A DNA stretch of 64,000 bases, taken from TMED27 sp041397865. GTDB lineage: Bacteria > Pseudomonadota > Alphaproteobacteria > Micavibrionales > Micavibrionaceae. The stretch spans positions 558,001 to 622,000 of the forward strand of contig JAWKVT010000002.1 of assembly GCA_041397865.1 (NCBI GenBank), in the 5' to 3' direction. The position numbers and the translations under genes are program-made. Position 1 is the stretch's first letter; each line of letters opens with the position of its first letter. The notes beneath the pieces were generated by a model, which was not told the DNA's origin, did no database searches, and was given only the letters and a program-made list of their open reading frames with translations. Of the stretch, positions 1-9,241 are shown one piece after another.

Positions 1-1
1 G

Positions 2-760
2 AAGCTTTCCGCGCAGGATAAAACCGCCTTTGAACAAAAAGAACTGGTGCAGGCCGCAAACCTGTTCCGCCGCGCCGGACTGCGCAGTGAATCCGGTCGC
101 TTTCTGATGGCTTTTGTCGAAAGCGAAGGCTCCGCCAAAGCCTATAAATACGCCGCCGAGCTGGCGCTTCAAAACGGCCAGACGCACGATGCCGTACGCA
201 TCTCTAAAAAAGCGACAAACGAAGGGCTGTTCTTAACCGCGCAATCTTACCCCGTCATTACCGCGCAGCTTCGCGGTATTGATCTCGAATGGGCGCTCGT
301 TCACGCCATCATCCGTCAGGAAAGCATGTTCGATATAAAGGCGCAAAGCCCCGCAGGCGCGCGCGGCCTGATGCAGCTTATGCCTGCCACGGCCAAAGAA
401 ACCGCAAGGAAAATGGGCATCACCCATAGCGCCGCATGGCTAACCACAAACCCGCAGCATAATATCCGCCTCGGAAGCCGCTATCTGTCGGACATGGTTG
501 CACGCTATGACGGGGCGTACCCCATGGCGATTGCCGCCTATAACGCCGGGCCGGGCCGGGTCGATAAATGGCTGAAAATCTTCGGCGACCCGCGCAAAGG
601 CGAAATCGACTGGATAGACTGGATCGAACTCATTCCCATCTATGAAACCCGCAACTATGTGCAGCGCGTCATGGAATCGGTGTACGTCTATAGGTTGCGT
701 CTCAAAAACGTACAAAAACCTGTCACAGCGCCCATCCATATAACATTGGCACGTAAATAA
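2..760 (+). CDS. slt: Soluble lytic murein transglycosylase, C-terminal part (truncated by window edge)
   Basis: The reading frame is open to the left edge, so this is the 3' part of a longer gene. The product cleaves the MurNAc-GlcNAc bond of peptidoglycan in the periplasm, leaving 1,6-anhydro ends. The SLT domain covers the last ~160 residues: the catalytic Glu lies in RQESMF (codon at 320-322), followed by GLMQLMPATA, AYNAGPGRV and a late NYV, the standard motif order of the Slt70-like family. The N-terminal residues visible look like the alpha-helical superhelix that precedes the SLT domain in Slt70. No partner gene is obvious; the next gene starts 137 bases downstream. The family assignment is firm, the exact paralogue is not. 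Confidence 0.9.
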   Translation, partial: KLSAQDKTAFEQKELVQAANLFRRAGLRSESGRFLMAFVESEGSAKAYKYAAELALQNGQTHDAVRISKKATNEGLFLTAQSYPVITAQLRGIDLEWALVHAIIRQESMFDIKAQSPAGARGLMQLMPATAKETARKMGITHSAAWLTTNPQHNIRLGSRYLSDMVARYDGAYPMAIAAYNAGPGRVDKWLKIFGDPRKGEIDWIDWIELIPIYETRNYVQRVMESVYVYRLRLKNVQKPVTAPIHITLARK

Positions 761-897
761 TCAGCGCGTTCCGCCGGGTTTGAATACGCATGAATTACAG
801 CGAGAATTTACCCCTTGTTTTAAGAAAATGTGCTAAAGTATAGGGTGTGCGATAGAACCTGCCGCAACATACAAAAGCCGTATTTTAAGGAACATGA

Positions 898-1560
898 ATG
901 ATGAAGTTGCTTCTCGCAGATGACCACACGCTTTTTCGCGATGCTTTAACCCAATATATAAAACGCTCATACCCCGAAGCCGAAATCACCGTGGCGCAGG
1001 ACTTTTATCAGGCTTTCGATGAAATGGAAAAAAGCGGGGATAGGGATCTTGTCTTGCTCGATCTGCGTATGCCCGGCATGGACGGCCTCAAAGGTTTCGA
1101 AAAAATGCGTTCGAATTTCCCCGATACGCCAGCGGCTCTTATGTCCGGTGTTGCCGAGCCGCACGATGTGAAAACCGCAATAGATCTCGGCGCGATCGGC
1201 TATTTTCCCAAGACGCTCTCCGGCAAGGCCCTGCTCAAAGGCATAGAAACCGTCTTATCCGGAGAAATCTTCATCCCGACAGACCATAAATCCACCCGGC
1301 CTATGCCCGCTTATTATGATGATGCCCCGCCATCTCTCCCCCAAAAACAGGAGGACAAAGAGGATGAGTTTAATCTGACCCCGCGCGAAAAGGAGGTGCT
1401 CGGGCATCTCCTGACGGGCGCATCGAATAAAGAAATCGCCAGCAGTCTGGGCCTGCAGATTGTCACTGTAAAGCTGCACGTGCGCGGTATTTGTAGAAAG
1501 CTTGGCGCAAAAAACAGAACGCAAGCCGCCCTGATCGCCCGCGAAAGCGGCTTCGGTTAA
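898..1560 (+). CDS. Two-component response regulator, LuxR/NarL type
   Basis: 220 residues. The N-terminal receiver has the acidic pair D8/D9, phosphoacceptor D55 in LLDLRMPGMDG, a Ser in LMSGV and the conserved Lys in YFPKTL. A linker of about 25 residues leads to a C-terminal LuxR-type helix-turn-helix (LTPREKEVLGHLLTGASNKE to the end). It should bind DNA when phosphorylated. Two adjacent ATGs (898 and 901) sit behind AAGGA at 887-891, and 901 has the better spacing. The hybrid kinase gene begins 8 bases after its stop, so the two probably form a kinase-regulator pair. The target promoters and signal cannot be told from sequence. Confidence 0.88.
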   Translation: MMKLLLADDHTLFRDALTQYIKRSYPEAEITVAQDFYQAFDEMEKSGDRDLVLLDLRMPGMDGLKGFEKMRSNFPDTPAALMSGVAEPHDVKTAIDLGAIGYFPKTLSGKALLKGIETVLSGEIFIPTDHKSTRPMPAYYDDAPPSLPQKQEDKEDEFNLTPREKEVLGHLLTGASNKEIASSLGLQIVTVKLHVRGICRKLGAKNRTQAALIARESGFG

Positions 1561-1568
1561 AGTATAGC

Positions 1569-3584
1569 ATGAATAAAATCACAAACATCTTATGCTTTCT
1601 GCCCGGCCTGATTATTCTGGCCGTCGGGATGATCGCCCTGCACAGCTCCGTCAGCATGTCTTCGGAGCAGGCCGCGCTTGAGCGCTACTACCGGGTTATT
1701 TCCGCACAGAACTTAAGCCTGAGCGGAAATAAAAACACAGCCGTCGAACATAACATCCAAAACATCTACCGGAAAATACAGATGCGCGAAGACTGGCTTT
1801 ACTGGTCGGTGATAGCGCTCGGCCTCACGGCCTTCCTCCTGCTCGTCCTGAACGCGAATAAATTGCGCAAGCTCGAAAGCATGAATGCAGAAAAACAGGA
1901 ATCCTTAAAACTCCTCAAACAAAGGCTCGCCGCGATCGAGGCATCATTCGAAGGAATCTGTATCGTCGATGGCGATGGAACCCTGTCTTATATGAACCCC
2001 GCCCTGATGGCGCTGCATGCCATTCCTCCGGAGCGCCGCAGCGATTATATAGGCAAGTCCTGGCTGGAGCTTTACAACGAACGAAACCGCGAAGACATTC
2101 ACCAAAGGATTCTGCCCGAATTTGAGGAAAAGGGATTTTGGCGCGGCAAGGCGAAACTGTTCCATGACGATGAGTCTTCCGGCAATCAGGCTGCGAATAA
2201 AACCACGCATATTGAACTGTTGATGACCCGCCTTGATTCCGGAGGTTTCGTCGGCGCTGTGCGCGATATCACCGAGCAGGAAAAAGCCGACGCCGAAAAA
2301 CAGGAAATGCAGGACCAGCTTTTTCAGGCGCAAAAAATGGAAGCCATAGGCCGTCTTGCCGGCGGCATCGCCCACGATTTTAACAACATTCTGGCCGCGA
2401 TGAACGGCAATGCCGAATTCCTCGCCGAAGATCTGGAGGAAGGAAGCCCCACCCATAAATTCGCCCTGAACATTTTACAGGCAGGCCGTCAGGCCAGAAG
2501 CCTGGTTGATAGAATTTTGACCTTTTCCCGGCGTCGTGGCGGCGAAACGGAATATATTGATTTATGCACCCCCCTGCACGAAAGCATATCAATGCTCGAA
2601 GCAACGCTTCCCAAAACCATAGAACTGGAAACGGAAATAAACGTATCCAAAGCCCCAGTTCTTGCAAACGCAACGCAAATTTCGCAAATGATTATGAATC
2701 TGTGCGTCAACGCGCGCGATGCCATGGAAAAGGATAAGGGAAAAATCAGCATTTCGTTGTCCCAGCCCAACCTCATAAAGGAACTTCCTCTTAAACTGTT
2801 GAGAGACGAACTGCCCGGTCCGGAGGAAGCCATCCCCATCCATATAGAAAGCGGCCCCGCAGCAGGGCAGTCTTTGCTCTACCTTGGGCGTATTGCAAAA
2901 AAACACGACTACATAAGACTGTCGGTCAGCGATACCGGCTCGGGCATAAAACGCGCCATTCTCGAAAAAATTTTCGAACCCTTTTTCACGACAAAAGACG
3001 CACATAAAGGCACAGGGCTTGGCCTGTCTTCGGTCCATGGAATAATCACCGCCCATCGCGGCGCGCTGATTATTGACACAACCATAGGGCAGGGCACCCG
3101 CTTCGACGTATTTTTCCCCGCGTCCGAGGCCAAAAACATCGAACATGATGAGGAAGAGGAAAGCCATCCTGAAAATACGGGCGGAAAGATTTTACTTGTC
3201 GAAGATCAACAAGAAGTCCTGCAAACGACAAAAACGATGCTCCGGCGGCTCGGCTACGATGTCGAAACCGCAATATCCGGGCTGGAGGCTCTTGATATCC
3301 TGCGCGAACACCCTGACAAATTCGATGTTGTCGTAACCGACCAGAACATGCCGAAAATGACCGGCCTTGAACTGATTGATGAGGCCTACCCCGATTTCAA
3401 AACCCTGCCTTTCCTGCTGCTGTCGGGCTATAGCGAGGAAAAGCTTCAGGGCATGATGGAAGAACATCCCGCCATAAGGGCCATTATGCGCAAACCCGTT
3501 TCACAAAAAGATCTCGGAAAAAAGCTCGCCCGGATATTAAAGGACGCGCCCGGCCCGGCCTCACGCAAAACAATGTCGGGATGA
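1569..3584 (+). CDS. Membrane hybrid histidine kinase with PAS and receiver domains
   Basis: 671 residues. Two membrane helices (about 6-25 and 77-96) bracket a short periplasmic loop of roughly 50 residues. A PAS domain follows (about 120-238), then a HisKA domain with phosphorylatable H269 in GGIAHDFNNIL, an ATPase domain with N381 (NLCVNARDAM), DTGSGI at 455-460 and GTGLGLSS near 481-488, and a C-terminal receiver with D591 (TDQNMP) and K642. The HDFNN-type H-box and attached receiver are typical of HPK4-like hybrid kinases. It directly follows the LuxR-type regulator and is probably co-transcribed. No haem ligand pattern is recognisable in the PAS domain, so a FixL-like oxygen sensor role is not supported. 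Confidence 0.9.
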   Translation: MNKITNILCFLPGLIILAVGMIALHSSVSMSSEQAALERYYRVISAQNLSLSGNKNTAVEHNIQNIYRKIQMREDWLYWSVIALGLTAFLLLVLNANKLRKLESMNAEKQESLKLLKQRLAAIEASFEGICIVDGDGTLSYMNPALMALHAIPPERRSDYIGKSWLELYNERNREDIHQRILPEFEEKGFWRGKAKLFHDDESSGNQAANKTTHIELLMTRLDSGGFVGAVRDITEQEKADAEKQEMQDQLFQAQKMEAIGRLAGGIAHDFNNILAAMNGNAEFLAEDLEEGSPTHKFALNILQAGRQARSLVDRILTFSRRRGGETEYIDLCTPLHESISMLEATLPKTIELETEINVSKAPVLANATQISQMIMNLCVNARDAMEKDKGKISISLSQPNLIKELPLKLLRDELPGPEEAIPIHIESGPAAGQSLLYLGRIAKKHDYIRLSVSDTGSGIKRAILEKIFEPFFTTKDAHKGTGLGLSSVHGIITAHRGALIIDTTIGQGTRFDVFFPASEAKNIEHDEEEESHPENTGGKILLVEDQQEVLQTTKTMLRRLGYDVETAISGLEALDILREHPDKFDVVVTDQNMPKMTGLELIDEAYPDFKTLPFLLLSGYSEEKLQGMMEEHPAIRAIMRKPVSQKDLGKKLARILKDAPGPASRKTMSG

Positions 3585-3607
3585 TGAGAGCCCCCGCACC
3601 GCGTTGT

Positions 3608-5698
3608 TCAGCGTTTCCGCCCTTCAAAAAACCATGTGCCGATGCCCAGAAAAAGCAACAGCCCCATCGCCGCCCAAAGCGGCAAAGCCGGTTCTTCAAG
3701 CGCGCCCGTAACGCTGTAAGCATTATTATCTTTTAGCCCCAGCCAGCCATGCCCGCCATAAGGGCCGTTTCGAACAATACGAATGCGCGGGCTCGCGTTT
3801 TCAGAAAGCCGCAAAGCCTTCCCGCCGCTTTTATCCATCAGCGGACCAAGAGGTTCCGCGCTGCTTAAAACGTTACGAAATTCCGGCGGGTCGATTTCCC
3901 CCACCACAACAAAGCGCAGCTTCCCGTCGCGCGTTTCAAAACGGTAAATCCCGGTTTGATCCGCCCGCATCAGATGCTCAAGAACACCCTGCGCATTTTG
4001 TACCAGCGTAATATCCTCGCGCCCGCCGTCGGGCTTCGTCATGCTCACAATATCCTCACTACGCTCAAACGCCGCGCGGCGAATGATAAGCGTATGCCCG
4101 TCGGCGCGAACATCCAGCGCCTCTTCATCCAGCTCCGGCTCTTTCATCAGCCAGTGAACCGTCCGCCGCAAAAGCTCCGCATGCGGCCCGCCGCCATCAT
4201 ATCCGCGTGACCACAGCCAAATATGATCGCTCGCGATTTGCGCGGCCCGCCCTTCACCCACGCGGTTGAGAACAAGCAAAGGCCGCTCTTCAACGCCGTT
4301 CATTAAAACATCTCCACGAATTTGCGAAAGGCCGATCTGGCGCATCCACCGCCCCCATTTGCCATCTTTTTGATGGTCGCCGCTCCAGTTCAAAGCGCGC
4401 GTAACCGGATGACTTTTGCCCAAGGCGCTGATCGCCGGGGTAAAGCTTTGCGTATAAACTTCGCCGCTCGGCGCGCCCGGCAGAATTTTGCTCAGCGCCG
4501 TATAATAAATCGAATCTTCCCCCGCATAGGCCGGGCCGCTGGCTTCTAAAAACGCCCCGCCTTTTTCTACATAGCGTGCAATATTATTAAAATAATGATC
4601 CGGCAAAATATGGCTCAACCGGTAACGGTCAAAAATAATCAGGTCGAAATCATAAAGCTTAAGCTCAAACAATTCGCGAAACGGAAACGCGATCAACGAC
4701 ATCTCGCTCTGCGGCGTCGCGTCGATTTTCGACGGCTCGCGCAAAATCGTAAAATGAATAAGATCGACGCTCGGATCGGCGGTCAAAAGATCCCGCCACG
4801 TTCGCCCGCCCGCATGCGGTTTCCCTGAAACCAGCAAAACCCGCAGCCGGTCGCGCACACCCTGAAAATCAATCGCTACTTTGTTATTGCGCTCTGTAAG
4901 CTCGCCGGGAACAGGCTCCACGCTCAGCTCAAAAACATTTTGCCCCGCATGCGTAACCGGCAGGGTGATAATGCGTTCTTCCCCCACCGGCCCGATATCT
5001 GTGCGCTGCGTCCCGTCGCTAAGCTGCAAACGCACGCGCGCGCTGGAATGTTTAGATCCGCCGCTATCCTCAACACGAAAGCCCACGCTGATGTCTTGTC
5101 CAACAATACCGAAAGCCGGGGCGTTCGTAATCACGATCCGCCGGTCGGTTTCATTCGCCTCTCCCGTAAGCAGCAAATGCACAGGGCCGTACTCGCTCTG
5201 TATGGCCTCGATATCGGGAACATCGTGAACTTGCCCGTCGCTGATAAATATGGCCCCGCCGCGCTGGCTCTCCGGAACATCGGCAAATACGTCATCAAGC
5301 GCATGAAACAAATCGCTTTGCGCGGCCATCGCCCCGTCAAGCGGCGCGCGCACACTGCGCATCTCAAAATGTTCATACCGCCCAAGGCTGTCTTGTATAT
5401 ATTGCAGAGCCGCGTCGCGCTGCTTCTTCCGCTGCCCGAAATCCTGAGAGGCGCTGTCATCGACAACCACCGCCACGACATTGGGGACGCCCTCGCGTTT
5501 TTCTTCATGGACCGATGGCCCTGAGAGAATAAACAAAAAAGCCGCAAAGCTCAGCGCTCTTAAAACCGCAATCCGGCGCGTTGCGATCGTTTGCATGGCC
5601 AAAAGCACAAGGGCAGAAACGCCCAAAACAACCAGCGCTTCAAAGGGAATAAGCGGGCTGAAATGCAAGGATAGCGATTGCGTAACAAGACCGTTCAT
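3608..5698 (-). CDS. Large membrane protein of a MoxR/BatA-type operon, vWA-like and glutamine-amidotransferase-like
   Basis: 696 residues, last gene of the moxR operon. It has two N-terminal membrane helices (about 19-36 and 47-62) and one at the extreme C-terminus (PLWAAMGLLLFLGIGTWF, then a basic tail). The segment NVVAVVVDDSASQDF at about 72-87 looks like the first strand of a vWA-type fold. The middle (about 290-490) resembles the class I glutamine-amidotransferase-like domain found in such proteins (VLLVSGKPHAGGRTW, LIIFDRY). It overlaps the upstream gene by 4 bases. The role is unknown; by context it is an inner-membrane partner of the MoxR ATPase. The domain reading in the middle is inference. 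Confidence 0.7.
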   Translation of the reverse strand: MNGLVTQSLSLHFSPLIPFEALVVLGVSALVLLAMQTIATRRIAVLRALSFAAFLFILSGPSVHEEKREGVPNVVAVVVDDSASQDFGQRKKQRDAALQYIQDSLGRYEHFEMRSVRAPLDGAMAAQSDLFHALDDVFADVPESQRGGAIFISDGQVHDVPDIEAIQSEYGPVHLLLTGEANETDRRIVITNAPAFGIVGQDISVGFRVEDSGGSKHSSARVRLQLSDGTQRTDIGPVGEERIITLPVTHAGQNVFELSVEPVPGELTERNNKVAIDFQGVRDRLRVLLVSGKPHAGGRTWRDLLTADPSVDLIHFTILREPSKIDATPQSEMSLIAFPFRELFELKLYDFDLIIFDRYRLSHILPDHYFNNIARYVEKGGAFLEASGPAYAGEDSIYYTALSKILPGAPSGEVYTQSFTPAISALGKSHPVTRALNWSGDHQKDGKWGRWMRQIGLSQIRGDVLMNGVEERPLLVLNRVGEGRAAQIASDHIWLWSRGYDGGGPHAELLRRTVHWLMKEPELDEEALDVRADGHTLIIRRAAFERSEDIVSMTKPDGGREDITLVQNAQGVLEHLMRADQTGIYRFETRDGKLRFVVVGEIDPPEFRNVLSSAEPLGPLMDKSGGKALRLSENASPRIRIVRNGPYGGHGWLGLKDNNAYSVTGALEEPALPLWAAMGLLLFLGIGTWFFEGRKR

Positions 5699-8388
5699 CG
5701 CGGCCCTCGCTTGTCTTGGCCCAGCCGTTCGAGGATATAGGGAACGTGAACCTGATCGGCTTTGTAATTCCCCGTCAGCGCATACATCACCAGATTAACG
5801 CCAAAGCGCAAAGACAGCTCGTGACGCCGGTCCGCCCCTTGTATATATTGCCGCGACCCGCGCTGGATAATATTAAGCTCCGCCCACGCGCCCGCCCAGT
5901 CATGCGATCCGAGAATGACAGAGGAAACACCGTCGCGCCCGCATGCACTGGCACCTTCGACCCATAACGGCGCGTTTTCATAGCGCCCCGGAAAACTCTC
6001 CAGCAGATAAAAGCTTTTTGAAAGAACGTGATTTTTTGGAAGCTCGGTTAAAGGCGGAATATTAAGCCCGCCCAAAACACGTTTTAAATGCACGCCGCCG
6101 CCTTGCCCGTCGCGGGTATCCACCAGAATCGTCCCGCCGTGATCCAGATAGTTCTGAAGGTTTTGCAGCGCTTTGGAACTCGGCGCATCCTGCCCCGCGC
6201 TCACGGGCCAATAAAGCAGCGGATAAAAAACCAGCGCATCTTTCTCCACATCCACACCCCTAACGCCTTTTGGCTCGGCAGAGGTGCGGGTGCTCAGAGC
6301 CGCCGCCAGAACTTCAAGCCCCTTTTGGCTGGTAGAATCAATAATCGGGCTGCCTGTACGGATATAGGCCAGATAAAGATCCTGCGCATCCGCCTCGTTT
6401 TGCGCCGCCGCAGGAGCACAGGGCGCAGCGGCAAAAAGCGCCAGCACACAAAGCGCACCCGCCTGCCTTTGAAAACGCCTGAAAACCGCCCCCGAAAGCA
6501 TAAGCATAACCAGCGCATCAAGCATAAATAAAAGAAAAGCCGTCGTCACAAGCACCGGAACAAGATCGGTTTCAAACGCCCGCCCGTATGTTTTCATCTC
6601 TGCCCCCTCAGCAGGTTTCAGCGCGCGCAGCGTATCAAGGTGATCTCCAAGATTAAGCGCACGCTGCATCCCGCCACGTCCGTAAAATCCCGGCGGATGC
6701 TCGGGCGCCGCCATCACGTTCTCAAACGCCGCAGCGTTCAGCGGTTTGACGTAGGCTTCCGGGCTTTGCAATGTGCCAAACCCGTCCATAATTTGCATGG
6801 GTTGCAACAGGCCGCCTTGCGTGTTTAAAGCTTCGCCGCTCTGCCCGGCAAATTTCAACAGGCGCTTGAGAAGCTGCACATAAAACCCAGATAGCGGCAT
6901 GTTCGACCACGCAGGCGAGGCGCTTGTATGCACCATCACCAGCAAACCGCTGCCTTGCTGCGCCCCGGTAACAAGCGGCGTTCCATCCTCCAGCGCTGCC
7001 CAGACTTTGTCGTCCATTGTGCCATCCAGAGCCGGAAGGATCTGCTCCGAAACCTCAATGTCTTCATCCACATCAAGACCGTAAAGCGGGCTTTCCGGCG
7101 CAAGTGGCTTAACTTTCAACGGCTTGCCCCAGCTTAAACTTCCCTGCACGCTGCGTGTTTCAGGCCGCAGCGCAAGCGGCACAAGAACATCCCGCTCCCG
7201 GCTCTGCGCCATATTTGGACCGGCAAAACGCAGGAGCAAACCACCCGCATCCACCCACGCGCTTAAGGTATTAAGCGTATCAGGCGCCATCGTCCCGATA
7301 TCGGGCAGGATAATCACCGAAGGGCTTTGCTCCAGCAGATCTTCAAGCGTGCCTTGTAAAATCGTTGCATAAGGCTCTAGCGCTTTGACAAGATAAAAGC
7401 TGTCCTCGGTGAGTTGCCCGGTTTGCGAGGCTTCTTCCGGCGCGGCAATCCCCACGGTTTTCGGCCCGCCCGTATGATCGAGGTCATAACGCGCCCCGGC
7501 GTGCTTTTGTCCGGCGATGCGGAAGGAAGCCGCGCGGCTTTGCAGCGTTGCAGGAAGGTCGAAAACACCCTCCAGCGGCATTTTCTGCCCCGCTGTTTCC
7601 AGCGTGATCTCGTCAAGAATTTGCCCGCGCTCATCCAAAAGCTGTAAACGAACGGGCGCGCTCATCCCCGCATAGCCGTTCAGCAAAATGCTCGGCTCGG
7701 CCTGAAAGCCCTCAGGCGGTTTCAGCGCCAAAGGCAGAGCTGCCGCTTCCGGTGTATAAACGCTCAAAGCGGAATAACCGCGCAAAGCTTTCACAAAGGC
7801 TTTCCATCCCGCGCTTTCCACCCCGTCGCTAAGCCAGAGCGCATACCCCCGCACATCGGGAAGTACCATCCGCGCGGCTTTAAGGTCGCTCGGCCATGGC
7901 CGAGGTTTTAGGCCTCGCACATAAGAAAGCGCATCGCTGTGCGCCAGCGCCCCGGGCGTTTGAAACGGCTGCGGCCCCGGCTCCGGCGCTGTCGCCAAAA
8001 CATAAATCTCACGCCCCTGCCGCCCGGCTTGCTTGATCTCGTTTTCCGCTGCGCTTTGAATATCGTCCCAGTTTTGCGCCGCCCCCCAGCCGTTATCAAG
8101 AACAAGAACCAGCGCGCCCTTATCCGCCAGCGCCGTTTCAGGGTTCAGCACCGGCTTGGCCAGCGCAAGAATAAGCAGCGCGGCAATCAGCATCCGCAAA
8201 AGCAAAATCCACCACGGCGTATGATCCGGCGTGTGCTGTTTGGGTTTTAAATCCTTCAGGAATCGCGCTGCCGGGAAAGGCACAACTTTCGGCGATGGCG
8301 GCGTGATGCGTAAAAGGAAATACAGCGCGGGCAAAGCCGCCAGCGCCGCAAGCGCCCATGGGTTCAAAAACGCCAGCGACCCGATCAT
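5695..8388 (-). CDS. BatA-like membrane protein with C-terminal DUF4159
   Basis: 897 residues. The N-terminal ~85 residues match the aerotolerance-regulator (BatA) N-terminal domain: two helices around FLNPWALAALAALPALYFLL and a following RMLIAALLILALAKP. A vWA-like segment starts at ALVLVLDNGWG. Another membrane helix lies near residue 600-625 (LVTTAFLLFMLDALVML), and the last ~250 residues have the DUF4159 pattern (LYLAYIRTGSPIID, FYPLLYWPVS, GGTILVDTRDG). It overlaps both neighbours by 4 bases (8385-8388 and 5695-5698), so the operon is translationally coupled. Such proteins accompany MoxR and DUF58 in many alphaproteobacteria. The biochemical function is not established. Confidence 0.8.
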   Translation of the reverse strand: MIGSLAFLNPWALAALAALPALYFLLRITPPSPKVVPFPAARFLKDLKPKQHTPDHTPWWILLLRMLIAALLILALAKPVLNPETALADKGALVLVLDNGWGAAQNWDDIQSAAENEIKQAGRQGREIYVLATAPEPGPQPFQTPGALAHSDALSYVRGLKPRPWPSDLKAARMVLPDVRGYALWLSDGVESAGWKAFVKALRGYSALSVYTPEAAALPLALKPPEGFQAEPSILLNGYAGMSAPVRLQLLDERGQILDEITLETAGQKMPLEGVFDLPATLQSRAASFRIAGQKHAGARYDLDHTGGPKTVGIAAPEEASQTGQLTEDSFYLVKALEPYATILQGTLEDLLEQSPSVIILPDIGTMAPDTLNTLSAWVDAGGLLLRFAGPNMAQSRERDVLVPLALRPETRSVQGSLSWGKPLKVKPLAPESPLYGLDVDEDIEVSEQILPALDGTMDDKVWAALEDGTPLVTGAQQGSGLLVMVHTSASPAWSNMPLSGFYVQLLKRLLKFAGQSGEALNTQGGLLQPMQIMDGFGTLQSPEAYVKPLNAAAFENVMAAPEHPPGFYGRGGMQRALNLGDHLDTLRALKPAEGAEMKTYGRAFETDLVPVLVTTAFLLFMLDALVMLMLSGAVFRRFQRQAGALCVLALFAAAPCAPAAAQNEADAQDLYLAYIRTGSPIIDSTSQKGLEVLAAALSTRTSAEPKGVRGVDVEKDALVFYPLLYWPVSAGQDAPSSKALQNLQNYLDHGGTILVDTRDGQGGGVHLKRVLGGLNIPPLTELPKNHVLSKSFYLLESFPGRYENAPLWVEGASACGRDGVSSVILGSHDWAGAWAELNIIQRGSRQYIQGADRRHELSLRFGVNLVMYALTGNYKADQVHVPYILERLGQDKRGPR

Positions 8389-9239
8389 GACCCGCCCTCC
8401 AGCCAGATTTTCATCGCCGTAAATTTATAGCTCATGTCGGTTCTGTGCAGAACATATCGCCACCCCGCGCGCGCGCAAAATTTTTGCAAAGCTTCGATAT
8501 GCTTCAGCATGCGCTGGTGATACTCGGCTTTAATATCGCTGGCATTGCTGATAACCGTCTGGTTCCGCCCGTGCATATCCTCAAAGAGAATCCGCCCGTC
8601 ATAAGGCAAATCAAGCTCCGCCGGATCAAGTACCTGCACCAGCCAGCCGTTGCGTGTGCGCTCGGCCAGAGGGGCCAGCGCGGCTTCAATCTCCCCCGGT
8701 TCTTCAAGGAAATCGCTAAAAGCGTAAAAGGTTGCGTTGCGCGGCACTTTAAGCGAGCGGGGCAGGGCGTCCGGCCTCATCTCATGCAAAAGCTGCTCAA
8801 AATGCCCGATCGTTTTTTCACTGTGTCCGGGGCGTTGCCGCCCGGCATAACCGACAGTTTCCCCGGAGCGGCTGTGAATGAGCGCCAAAGACAGTGCCAA
8901 AACGGAGGCCGCTAAACGCTTGCCCGGCAGATTCGCCCGCGAGCAAAAATCCATATCGGCATTTTGTTTGAGCCAGAACAAACAGCTCTGCGCGGTGTGC
9001 AACTCCTTCTGCCGAATATAAACCCGGTCGGTTTTCGCACTCTGCCGCCAGTCAATCTCGCGCGGCATATCGCCGGGCTGGTATTCCCGAAACTGCCAGA
9101 AAGCCTCGCCGCTCCCGGCCTTGCGCTTGGGATTGTGGCCGTGAAGAACCTGAAAAGCCGTTTCGATAGCAAGCTGGCGAATATCCGGAACGCTGGCGGC
9201 GGTGTGTTCTGCTGTGGATCGAAGCTTAAGAAAAGCCAT
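8385..9239 (-). CDS. DUF58 domain protein (MoxR partner)
   Basis: 284 residues. The family hallmark REYQPGD (about 51-57) followed by DWRQSAKT (63-70) is intact. The C-terminal half resembles a degenerate vWA fold (NATFYAFSDFLEEPGEIEAAL). DUF58 proteins are almost always coded beside a MoxR AAA+ ATPase and are thought to be its client or adaptor. Here moxR ends 2 bases upstream and the BatA-like gene overlaps the 3' end by 4 bases. No signal peptide or membrane helix is seen, so it is probably cytoplasmic or peripheral. The start ATG is well supported by length compared with the family. Confidence 0.88.
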   Translation of the reverse strand: MAFLKLRSTAEHTAASVPDIRQLAIETAFQVLHGHNPKRKAGSGEAFWQFREYQPGDMPREIDWRQSAKTDRVYIRQKELHTAQSCLFWLKQNADMDFCSRANLPGKRLAASVLALSLALIHSRSGETVGYAGRQRPGHSEKTIGHFEQLLHEMRPDALPRSLKVPRNATFYAFSDFLEEPGEIEAALAPLAERTRNGWLVQVLDPAELDLPYDGRILFEDMHGRNQTVISNASDIKAEYHQRMLKHIEALQKFCARAGWRYVLHRTDMSYKFTAMKIWLEGGS

Positions 9240-9241
9240 TT

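Noticed and set aside
1569..3584. Hybrid kinase as FixL oxygen sensor
   Set aside because: The PAS region shows no haem-binding pattern that I can recognise, and the H-box belongs to a different kinase subclass.
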